From Apostichopus japonicus (taxonomy: Eukaryota; Echinodermata; Holothuroidea; Aspidochirotida; Stichopodidae): a stretch of DNA of 64,000 nucleotides. The DNA lies in assembly GCF_037975245.1 (NCBI RefSeq), contig NC_092576.1, positions 39,891,611 to 39,955,610 of the forward strand. The letters are read 5' to 3'. Within the stretch, counting starts at the first letter, position 1. Every line of letters begins with the position of its first letter. The position numbers and the translations under genes are program-made. Below are positions 1 through 12,100 of this stretch, piece after piece. The notes beneath the pieces were generated by a model. It made no database searches, was not told the DNA's origin, and saw only the letters and a list, made by a program, of their open reading frames with translations.

Positions 1-302
1 CTTAGGGGAGGGGTGGCCCCTTAATTTTCAATATTTGATGGTGCCAAGTGGGAAATGATGGTCGTCGGAACCATCATACCCCCACCCCCAGCGTATGGGC
101 CGGTATATCTCATTTTTCGAAATGCCCTTGGATGCAAATCGATGCAATCAGTTACACATCCATGTACTAAATAGTTTTTGATCCCTCGTTCTTTTCACAG
201 TCGCTTTTTGCGATCCGAAAATTTCTGATGGTATTATTTCCTCTGTCCCCCGTATGCTACGGCCAGTAGTCTTTCCCTTATATTGGTAGAAAGAGAGAGA
301 GG

Positions 303-538
303 ATTTGTTGATTTGTTAAGGTTTTACGGCTTAGTTTCTAACCAATTGGTTTAAGTTGCGCCGGCCACGGCCTTTTTTCAGTTGTGGCTCACTGGCTTGT
401 TTTCCCTACTCCATTGCTTGGGCACCAAGCACAATAGCAGTAGGTTCCATTTCGGTATGACCAGGCCAGGAGTCGAACCCCTAATTTACCCCGGCTGCAA
501 GTCGGATGCTCTAACCACTTGACCATGCAGTCGGTCTG
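303..538 (-). repeat. tRNA-derived SINE
   Basis: Read on the minus strand, the head carries both internal Pol III promoter boxes: a good A-box-like block (complement of 515-525) and a perfect B box GGTTCGACTCC (complement of 469-479), at tRNA-like spacing. The anticodon and T stems pair poorly, so this is a tRNA-derived element, not a tRNA gene. The body runs leftward to an AACAAATC-type repeated tail near 303-318. GA-rich runs lie on both sides (about 290-302 and 537-556), consistent with insertion into a GA microsatellite. The family name is not known to me. Confidence 0.6.
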
Positions 539-556
539 AGAGAGAGAGAGAGAGGG

Positions 557-1244
557 GAAGGGGGGAAGGGCGGAGTACAACTAACGACAAATGTAAAGAG
601 GTTGTCGGAACAATTTGCTTTTGCTATTTACAAGCGTGTTACTCATATAAGTCAACGTGGAAGAAAAACAACACCGAGTTTTGAACTACTAAATGTTTGA
701 ACGTCTATTAGCCCATACTATGAAACGTTTTGGATTACTAAATAAGATTCTAACGATTTGTTGATGTTGAAACTGAAACTTAAATGTAAACATAAACACA
801 CGAAATTATCGAAAGCGGCAAAATTATACTTGTCAAGTTACATATGAAAGAAATGACAATATCTAAGGTTCTTTGCCAAGACATTACAGCAAAATATATA
901 ACTTTTGATAAGGGTGTCTAACCAGGTCTCTTACCAACATTACTGGTAACACAGATATTTATATTTGATGGAATTCACTTTAAGCCCGGCCTACTTATTA
1001 ATATGAATGAGATTGAACAAAAGAAATAGGGTACATCAATTCACTATGTGAAATCTACCTTCTAAGTCTGAGAATAATCCCACTTACCAATTCTGAGTTT
1101 GCCTCATTAAAAGTTCATTTTTATTAAAATAGTGTTTAAGCCCCGCCCCTTATGAATAGGAATGAGGCCGTAGTCATGTCACATATGGACATATATATTC
1201 GTACTACGGGGTTCACCAGCTAAAGGTCCACCTGGTTCACGGGC
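557..1244. other. Gene-less flank
   Basis: AT-rich sequence with frequent stops in all frames. I see no coding signal, no splice-bounded exon and no clear repeat apart from short A/T runs. Confidence 0.4.
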
Positions 1245-1470
1245 TCGGGGGGGGGGGGACTGGGCGTATTCTGGTTTAGTTCGGGTAGTAACCTGGGGCG
1301 GTATCTGTGCCGGTGTATTTGGCGGGTGGAGTTTTCCCGGAGGTAATTGCCGGGGGTGGGGGTAATTGTCCTCGGGGTAATTGTCTGGGGGGGGGGGGGT
1401 ACTTATCATCTTGGTTAGTTGTCCCGGGGGTAGTTGTCCTCGGAGGTATTCGTCCTCGGGGTTTTTTGTT
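1245..1470. repeat. G-rich minisatellite
   Basis: Degenerate tandem units of the form GGGGTAATTGTCCTCGG, about 15-18 bp, run through this stretch and end with GGGG(T/G)-type copies. Two pure G runs of 10 or more bases lie within it. The long plus/minus ORFs here are simply repeat translations. Confidence 0.6.
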
Positions 1471-2928
1471 AAGGACTGTTATATGATTGACAGGTTATAC
1501 ACAAAGGAAACAATGAACTTGATGTAGTAAAGACAATAATGAAATGTTAATATTCTTGAATTCATCTCAGGTACAGACATAATGATAAATGTAAACAGTG
1601 ATATAATGTAGCCTACGCTGTTATAATTACAACACTATGTATATATGATAGACGGCGACATAGGTAGGGTACGGTCGTATGTGCAAGGAATATGGAAGGG
1701 AGCAGGCAGGATTAACAGAACAAAGTACATTTTGAGAAGGGTGAGATATGAGAGAGGGGGGGGGGGAAGAGGGGAGGGGAGAGAGCGGTAAGAAGGGAGA
1801 GAGCGGAGGGCGAGGGCAGAAGGGAGAGGTATGAGCAGAGTTGAAGGAACCCCGTTGAAGCAGCGTTGAGATCAAATACATGGGTACTATTCGAAACAAT
1901 TAAGTTACAAGAATCGTTCATTTATCGGACAATGAGTTAAGACCCACCACAAGAGGAGCAGGGTAAGGTGAGGGGGGGGGTGCGTATGGGTTTAGGAAAC
2001 TGGTTCTAGTATGAGAGGTTCGAATGCATAAATGTGTGAGTGGGACACAAAAAAAAGGTTTTGATAAGGCAGCAGTTATAGGGTGTAGGGGAAAAGCTGT
2101 GCTAAATAGGGTTGTTGTTTAACGCAAAGGGGTTTGTAGGGTTGATGGGTACATGTTATGGTAACAGATTAAGATAAACAGGGCTTCAAAACAAAGGTAA
2201 CATTTTTGTTAATGTGTGTTTTTATGTTGCTATGATTTGTTTGGTGAATTTGAGATGAAGTAGGTTTTTAATTGTTAATATGCATTGACAGCAATTATTT
2301 CTTTCTTCCAAAATATTTTTTTTTTGTTTTTTTTTTTGGCCAAACCATCTACAGATAATAGTTAAACAAATAAGCGATTTATATTTCGTTCACGGATTTG
2401 TAATATTCTTTCTTTGTTTTTGCCAGTTTCGAAAAGTTTTTAAACTGGCAGGTGAGGGTAATTTATCTTTGCTGGCTTATTTTTAGTCTCTTATTTTCTT
2501 TCGTAGTTTCTTTTTATTATTTATTAATTTGGTTTAACCTAATACATTAGGTGGCTCCGCTTCTCACTATCTCTTATTTTATCTGGTTTATCGTTTCAAA
2601 CGTTGATGATCAATTATTTGTCTTAATTATAAAACAAATCTTTATTTTCATTGTCTACAAATATTCTAAATACGAATTAAGTAAATGCCTTATCATATTC
2701 AATAAATCATTTGTCGATAATTTATATTTTTGACACAACAGTAATTTAATTTCAATCTCTTATTTTTTATTCATATATTTTATTTCAATAACTTTAACTC
2801 AATAAACTAAATATTCAGAAAATTCACACACCAGTTATTACTGTATTCATCATAACTATATATATAGGTATATTTCAAGATATTATATTTTATAGAAATA
2901 TATTAACATCTTTATTAATTATACTTAC
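1471..2928. other. Gene-less stretch, low complexity
   Basis: This holds a GA-rich purine tract (about 1736-1830), several G runs (about 1757-1765 and 1972-1980), long T runs (about 2316-2338) and AT-rich DNA. A perfect 9-bp-arm hairpin, TGCCAGTTT...AAACTGGCA, sits at 2421-2450. The next 3' exon of the minus-strand NACHT gene should begin somewhere to the left of 2929, but I could not identify one here. Confidence 0.4.
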
Positions 2929-3137
2929 TAAAGTTTCTTGAATCTTTGAGAGTATTGCACATAGTTTAATATTCCATTAACGTCATGTTTATTCAATTCT
3001 CTCCCAGTCTCTGTCTGTATGTACATCCTCTCTATTGATGTTAGGATTGGTAGAGAGAGACCAGAGGAGAGGATAATGTTCCCATCTTCATCAATCTTAC
3101 TAAAGGACCAGTCTAGACTCACCTCGTATATGGGAAT
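2929..3137 (-). CDS. LRR-like cassette exon, second copy
   Basis: Acceptor TTTCTTCAG and donor GTAAGT bound a 209-nt exon entering in phase 0 and leaving in phase 2. It encodes about 69 residues starting IPIYEVSLDWSF and containing LSSGLSLPILTSIERMYIQ. It is clearly homologous to the exon at 7107-7312 (IPISHLNLQWSF, LESGLCLSSLSSVEKISIN) and has the same phases, so it is the start of a second repeat unit of the C-terminal region. The leucine pattern resembles LRR-like tails of echinoderm NACHT proteins. The strong donor means more exons should follow to the left, possibly outside the window. Confidence 0.65.
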
Positions 3138-6100
3138 CTGAAGAAAGGAAAATAATAAATATAATTAATATCATAATGTTTGTTTACATGATTGATATAT
3201 GGAAGTAATAAGTTATTCTTTTGTGAATATTTATTTTACTTTTTGATTTTGATTTTTACAATAACAGTGTGTTTATTTTACTCATTTTTTGGATAGTTTG
3301 TGTTATTTTCATGTTATTCCTATATATCCAGTCAGGTTAAATAGTTAATAATGTTAAATTATGTTTAATACAGAGTCCGGATGAATTTATTTTAGTTTGG
3401 TTGGGTCGAGATAAGTTGTTCTATTATTGGTTTATATAATGAAAGTAAATAAACATCATTCACAGTAGTTGTATTATTTAATTCACTAAAACAGTGTAAT
3501 ATGGGTGAGGGAGGGATGAACATACTGGTTTATAGGGGTACAGAGGGGTTTGTTGAGGTGCAGAAAAACGTTTTATGGTTAAGAAAGGGTGTGTAGTTTC
3601 GTTGGAGTGTGCATACACGGTTATTTTCTCAAGGGTTATTTGGTTCCTAAAAGTATTTATCGAGCACAAGTTAATTTTTACACTAATGTTTTTAATATAT
3701 CCATGTGATTAGATTGATTAGATGGGTGTGGATAGGGTGATGACATATTTAACATGTTTACCAAAACGAAGCATCTTTCGTTTTATTTTAAACGGAGTAT
3801 GGGGCTAATAGTTAACTTTATCCATATGAATCTTTCTCATTTTTGGTGGCCATTTTCTATGAAATTGGATTTAATTTAATTTATTTTTTAATTGTTTCAT
3901 TTGGCTGAATATGTAAATGGTCGAAGGGGTTGATGGGTATGCTGGAAATGTTGAGTTTGGTGTTTTCATCATTTTTAAAAGTTATATAGTTGCATAGATG
4001 ATATATTAACTTCATTGTGCTTAATGTTATTCTTGCTTTCTTATGAAAATATGATAGATAAGCAATGTGTCACAACTTTTAAGTTTAAGCCCTTGAGTTT
4101 CTCCATTATGTATTGAAAACATAGTATTAATATTGTCCCTCCTTTCGGTAGAGGGCTTCGTTCTAACATATTATATACCCTTTTAAATAATCATTGACAC
4201 AAATTAGAGTTGAGTTGAAAAATAAATTTCTTAGTTCACAACATTTGGAAATATGTTCAAAACTCATTATTGATTATTATCCTACACACAAGAGGCTCAG
4301 TACTTTATTATTGTTTTCATATTTATTGTTAGTCTTTAGGTGGTATTTTAATGTTAAATTCATAAACACGTAAACATCTATTGATTGATGTATTTATTCT
4401 ATATATCACTTTATTTTTTACTTACGTCATGATTGGATGCTTCCACCAGGAGCTTTATGACTGAACTCTGTACAGAATCACTGGTGTCTCTGTGGATGAC
4501 CAAAGTATCTGAACACATCTCTGTAATAGTCTGGATGTCATCGGGCTATTGAAATAAATAAATAGTAATTATTTCATAGAACAATATTAATTAACAAAAC
4601 ATGCGTCAATGAATATCAGAGTGAGCGCTGTCACTATGACCATTAGAGGATTGCACAGTTTAAAAAGGAAACCATTCATCCAGAAAGAAAGACAACCGTT
4701 CATCGATTACAGGGACGTAGCCGGGGTTTGGGGGAGGGGGTTGACAATGGGAGCGATCGCTCCTCCCCACTTTGAGTACACCCGAAAAGTAAAATATCAT
4801 TATTAAAAAGCCATTTTTCAGGTTTAAGGATCTTTCCCCTGAAAGTTCGTCTGCCTCGTAATAAAATATTCCTATTATTGTTTATTTCATGCAACATGGG
4901 AAGCATTTTGGATAAAAAAGTTTCTTTGTTCATCATTGTGCTCCGTTAAGTGCAATAATGCTCCCTTTGTGAGAATTGCCCATCTTAAAGTTCTGCACCC
5001 GCTCTTTCTTTTTCATGTCCCAGGTATCATTACATCTACTGGAGCATTTAAATTGAATTGAATTCAAACTTACAAAAAAACATTAAAGGAAACAGTTTCA
5101 AGCACATGTGCTATAAGGAAATTGCATATTTCTATAATTATATGATTAATTTAAAGAAGTAAAAATGGTTAATCTGGCAAAAAATACATCACCTTCACAC
5201 AATTATATCTACTATAGGGTAAGGAGCAAGATATCGGAGATAAGAAATATGGCATCATTTTTTATTTACTGTAAGTATCACATTTTCTGCCTCTGGAATA
5301 TTCCATTCCGTGAGACAATATACATGGTGACCATACAGGTTGCTGGCTTTACTTTGATAATTGGCCACACCTTTTTCTGTACCCTAATTCAACTTTACAT
5401 CTTACTACATAATGCAACGAATACAACATTACATTTTTCAACACCAAACAATACCAACCTTTCTCCATTTACCAGATGTTAAATCAAGATAAAAGGCGTC
5501 ACGTGATGATATAACTGTATAAGAAAATATGGATACCAAAAAAAAAAAAAAATTAAAAGCATAAGCATATAGAAATAAGTAACATGTTATTTCAATATTG
5601 CTATATATTTCATATTTCATTTCTCATAAGCGTTTCAGTTAACAGTAACAGACAGTGAAACTGTACTAGAGGGATTTTCTCTCATCAACTAACTTAGACT
5701 TATGGTGTGTGTGGGTAATAACTCACACTGAATTTAATCCACTGATAGCCAAGAAGGGGTGTAGTTGTGGGGGGGGGGGGGTAATCATTCTAATAATGTG
5801 TTCTCTTTGTTTCCTAGGCTAATACCTTTAGCTCCTTATTTTTATTTAAATTTTAACATTTTAGAGTAACTAATAGTATTTCAAATATATAATGAGATTG
5901 GTTTTTATACGTAGTTTTTTTCTCAATAGCCTGTACAGTAACTAATGTTTGTGGACATTCAGGAAAATGTCATTGGGAACTTGATGTTAGACAATCGAGT
6001 TTTCAAGTACTTGTGTGTTTTGACAAGTGACTAACGTTTACAATTCTAGGCCTTTGTATCACAGCTTAGATTACGATTCGAAGGTTATTTCTGCAGATAA

Positions 6101-9100
6101 AAGCACGAAAATCAACCCTTCCTACATAACCGTTGCAAACTCATGATAAATATAGTGAAACATTTTGTTTCAAAATAAATTACCTAAATGATTAGTAAAT
6201 GCTAATATAAAACCAGACCTTTGATATTCCTTGATCTTGATTCTTCTGGAATGATATCTGGCTTGATCGATAACGGCAGTTTATAGTTGTAAAGCCTTCA
6301 AAGGAAAAGAAAAGAATGAGGTTAATAAATACATTTACATGTTATGAACTGAAAGAATATGTCTTGTCATCACGGTAATGAATGAGCTGGATATTAATGT
6401 AATTAATTGCATCCTTTCAGTTGTGAAGAGAGGTGTTTGTCAGGTATGGATGTATCGGCCCACTATTGGTGATGATTAATCGAGAACAAACTCGTGATAG
6501 TACACAAAAGGTTATATAAATCCGCCATGCGTAAACTTACAGAATATTTTAATAATACAAACAATCCGTCATTATGCCTCATTCCAGTAATATGATATAT
6601 TAACACACAGTGCAGTTAAATAGAGATTCATACGCGACCCTGACTATTTTACTAATATAAAACACAGGTATCTAGACCAAAAACTGAATAACCCTCATTG
6701 ATAACATGGACGCTCCTCTCAATGGATTTAAGTAAAACAACGCACGTCATTCCCACGCTGCCTTAACTATTTTACTTTTATAAAAAAAAAACAGGTATAT
6801 GGACCCAAAAAAAAATGGACAAAATGGACAAAGTTACAACGTGTTGTAAAATGCACATTAACTATTGTAAAATTATGAGTAGCAAATCAACATTTTAAGG
6901 TATTTCCTATACTGAACAATTCCTTCAAAATAGCGTAACAATATAAGCTACGCGTTTCAAATATGACTTGATAAACTCAACAGGTGTAGAACATGACTGC
7001 ACGGGCCATGTTCCTAGTCCCCTCATATATGTACCTTTATCGTCAACCCTCTCACTTACCCGACCCCTCATCCCACGAAAGGCAAGCATTGTGATTTACC
7101 ACCTACCATAGTTCTTTGAATATTGGTGATTTTATTGCATAGTTTATTAATCGGATCACTTCTTCCTCTGTAATTTCTTGCGTCTCTTCTGCATTGATGG
7201 ATATCTTCTCTACTGATGATAGGCTTGATAAACAAAGACCGGACTCAAGTCTGATATCTTCACCGTCAAATCCACTGAAGGACCATTGTAGGTTTAGATG
7301 AGATATTGGTATCTGAAGAATAGGAAAGAAAGATCACAGTTTTATTATGTTTCCTTCATAATAGACAAATTCATGGTAAGCCTTTAGCGAACAGTTCATA
7401 TGTATGAAACAAATGACGAAATAATCAACGAACAGCTATACATTTAAGTTAGCAAGTAAAAAACAAATACATGTCTTGTATTAAACAAATTATCTACGTT
7501 TTCACAGAATAAACTTCAATTTAATGATAACTTTATTCTGAAATGGCAGTTAAGTTGTACGCACGTTTCATTCAATTCAATGCAAAAAACTTAAAACTGA
7601 AACGCTCAGCACTGTATCCACGTTTGATACTAACTGTAATGTAACCAAATAATGATGTTAGCATAATGTTTTATGCCATTTAACGTAACAATATAAAAGC
7701 GCATTTATGTCTAAAATCTTATCATTTAATCCATATAAATAATTAAGACCCCGTACCAATGTTATTCTTCCTACAGTTATAATAGTTGATCCTGTCAACA
7801 GATACATGTATTACTACAGCCAAACCAGCCGAGGCTAGACAGCATTCCTGCCGTGAATGACCTGCTACAATCGACTTCTCTTCCCGATAGCTGCAGTTCA
7901 TCATTTATAACTAAACTGAAATTACTGATAGCAACGATGTCGGTTATAACACTCACATTGTACCCAGTGTTACAACATTCACAATATAAAATTGTAGGCA
8001 CCAAATATGTTGTATGACAACATGTTTTTATTCAGTAAATCTAGCAACCCCCAAAAATAACAATAATAATTATGTTCATGAATACATTAGCTCCCTCCCT
8101 CTGGTTATTGTTTCAGTGCGTTTTAATCGATTTCCACTTTGCATATTAGTATAATATTACAGATACGGCTATTCCGGGCGTTGTGAGTTGCCCGCGACAA
8201 TGGATCCGTTCCCGGGAGTCAAAATGCTTAGAATGATTGTAAGTTGGCCTATTTTAATTATTCATCTCATATTTCCTTTACTTGGTACTTTGTTGGTGTT
8301 ACTGTATCTGTTATCAATCAGCCAGCACCCATTCACGCTTTCCAGCCTTACAGTGATCTAATATAGATCCCCGTTACTTTAATGGTATATGTCACAGTAT
8401 TTAGTAGAGCGAATAACATCAATATTGGCCAAGGCAGACAGTTATAACAATAATTTTTTTCTCGGATTAAAACAAATCAAAACGACATTTTAAATGCAGT
8501 TAGGCCAACTGTATCATTCTGACAGAAAATAATCTACTCGTTGAACCATGTATTTATTTGAAAGAAATTGACCTAGCCTACGTCTAATTGTCGTCCATAA
8601 GTTAGAGTCAGTAATCGAAGCTATATTGCAACCCCTAGTGATCAAATATAAACAAAATTACCGTTGCTGATAATCTCGCTTTCCAAGTGATTTATACTAC
8701 AATCGTATTTATAAGGCACCAGGCCTACATCGTTCACTTTAATTACACCTACTTTCAGTTTTTTTTCTTCTAAAATCAGCAAACCATAAAAAATATTCTC
8801 GCTAAAAAGACGTAAATCCAGTTGTATGTCAAAGGGAACGACTGACACACTAGCTAAACATACATACTGAGTGTTACAATGCTAACACAATATGTACGTA
8901 CGTAGATCACTGTATACGGCAGGATTGCGTGTGCTTTGAAAACAGGTGTATATGATCGGAATGTAAAGATAAAAGGAAGCTTCCTGGAATGTTTTATTTT
9001 TGTTTTAACTGTATATTTGTTTTATGATAGCAAATAATAGATGGCCCGCTTCCCAAACACGAAACTTCCTCAGAAATATGTATTGACAAAACTACAATCC

Positions 9101-12100
9101 TTATTTATATGAAGTTGTTAAATGAATATAGTTAAAAACTTGTGTTGAATCCGCGTGATAGAGAAATGAAATCTCTGAATCACGATTTTTTCCTCTAGTC
9201 GTATAGAAGGACATTGTAAATGGTCGTGTTTGAACTTTACACAAGTATAACAACTAGTTATTCAAACTGTTTATAACAGACTGAAAGCTTTAGAGATGAG
9301 CACTCAAAAGTATTAAGAAGTACATTTCCGTCAACAAATCACATACTAACAACTGACACTTTATTCGTTAAAAAAAAGCTATGAACATGCCGATATAGAC
9401 TTTAACATTTCCCGGCGTCCAAATAACGTCCGAACACGGGCACAACCAAGTTTACTCGTGCTAAACCCCCAGAATAACATCAAGAGGGGCTTACCTTTTC
9501 ATCCTCCTCCGTACGTCCCCTTACTGAGAAACAAACACTTATTAGAATGAGGGGGGTGGGGGTTGTTAAGGTTCAATGGCGGTCCAGCGAGTGTTATTTT
9601 TACCTTAAAGGTTGTCTTTTTGGTTATTTTTTTGGAGGTTCATAATTATTTTATGACATCTAAGATAAAATTTGGACACTGTTGCAGTTCATTACATACA
9701 ATAATCACATATTCCCTTATACTAGTTTTATATTTGAAAGGTAACGTCAAGTCAAAGGTAACGTCAAGAACAATTTCAATGAATCATACGTCGAAGTTGA
9801 TTTGATCCTACTATTGCTGTCGGTAGATGTGAAGTTTAATTTTGTTCACATTAAGAAATGTATTTCAATGTTTGTGATTGTATTCTATAATAAACACGTT
9901 ATTGATGGAACGTTACTCACCTGATTTGTTGATGCAACATCTAGTATTTGTATCGTTGATCTCTGTAGTAGTTTACTATCTCCCTTACTAATGAATGTTA
10001 ATTCAGACGAAACTAAATCAGAAACTGATTTTAGAAATCTGTCAGTTCTGTCTTCCTGTTCTAGCATGCACAGAATTGACAACTTTTTACTTTCTTTTTT
10101 CTGCTGCAGGAATTGGATAATTTTCTCCCCGGCAGTGTTGTTAAGTCCACACGCAAATCTGTACAAATACTGAAGGTCAAAAGGATCTGAAGTTTGCAGA
10201 AGCTCGTCGATACAATTAGTATTTCCACCAGATAATTGTTCTGCAACGTAATGTGCTGCATACCACTCACAAAAGGTTTTGTGATAAAAATGAACCTCTG
10301 TATTGTACTGAATGCGGTTTTGTGTATTTGGCGTATCCACAATATTGAATACTTCTTCTTCCACGAATATACCAATACAAAGATACTGGTCGTATAACTC
10401 ATGTCCTAGCTGATTCCGAAGTTGCTCACGTTTCCAAACGAGTTTCTGATCCTTTCCACTCAAAGCTTCAAAAGCGATGTTGTGTAGTACTTTGTGGTCA
10501 TGTTCCAATAACTCAAAGTTTGTGACATTTTGGTCTTTCATTTTATTCTTCAAATGACTGTGAAAACAAGATATCATATACCGGAAAAAACTAGTTACAG
10601 AATTGAATGTTAAAATAAGTTCGTCTTCGTAAGTCATGTGCGCAAACATAACAAAGAATAGAGGAACCTGACAAAGGTCACCAAGAACGGGATTTTCCTC
10701 CAATTTCCTCATTATTCTATCCACTGCTTTTCCATTTGTTCCAACAACAGCCTTTTCAACATACTTTCTACGCGCCTCTTCACCAAATCCTGTAAGCCGA
10801 ACATGATCTGAGTAAGGTGCAAAATCTTTTGGTACACAAGATGGTCTTGTCGTTAGAATGATGTTAAATCTCTGAAACATATTTTTCTTTAATATGTGAT
10901 AAATGTATGTTTCTGTACTTTCTCGATCGGGATACTCATCGAAGCCATCAAGTATAACCAACACGGAATTCATTTGATTCAATATTTCTTTTATATCTTC
11001 CTCTTTGATATCTGAATCCATCGGTAGAATGAATTGTCTAATCGCACTGAATAAAGATTTAACACCTCCAAGCTGCCGTAGACGTAAATATATTATAACG
11101 TCTTTTCCACGTAATGGGGACTTGTAGAGAGAATTGCACCAGTCATAAAGTAACTGTAAAGTCAACGTTGACTTGCCGTAGCCAGGATCACCTTCAACGA
11201 TCTGTCGCTTTGTTTTTAAACATTTCTCTTTGACTAATTCTTGATAGGATGACAATTTATCCCACTGTGCCTTTCCTTCAGATATACCTGTCATGTATTC
11301 AATACCGCCCTCAACAAATACCTTGTCCACGCAATACATCCTATCTTTAATGTAGGGGATTGGTTGAACAGATTTATAAAATATTTCATATTTTGCTTTT
11401 AAATGTTCAATGAAACTCTCAGCTTTCTCCGAGTAATCTGTGATAAAAAGGATCATGGTTAGCATCGATATGATGAGTTTCAAATATATTGACTCGTTAA
11501 TAACTTGCAATAAAATGTATTAAATTTACCCTTTTGACGGGCAGTGTCACTCTGAATTAACAAGACTCTTCACAATATGGATTTTAGATAAACACAAAAT
11601 ATCAACATATCCATCAATGACGTGTGTAAGATATCCTTTGCAAGAACGACATGAGAAGTATCATTAAAATAGCATCCACCAGAAAAAAGGGGCGTCTATG
11701 TGTGTACTTATAATTTAGCGACAATGCGCAGTATCTTGGAATCATGTAGGATTACATAATTATCACTACAATACAGTGTATACGATGATAGGTGCTTACA
11801 AAATGTTGATCACATCATGACAAGTTACATGCTCTTTGTTTTGTTAGTGTAATGTATATGATAAATTTACGATATTAACGTCAAGTTAATATTTTCTGCA
11901 GCACATACCATTGGTATTTTTCATCATTGGGATACCCTGTGAAAGAGGAAAACATACCACTGGTTTTATTATACTTTCAAACGATAACATAACGTCTTAT
12001 ATTTTGCATCAATAATACTTCCCATAGCGATCTCCCCTTTCTACGTTTGATTTTTATATATAGCTAAGTGTCTAAAATTTGTTGAATTTAATGGAGGCTG

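Noticed and set aside
428-535. A tRNA gene on the minus strand
   Set aside because: Both promoter boxes are present, but anticodon and T stems mispair and the sequence continues into a SINE-like body and tail.
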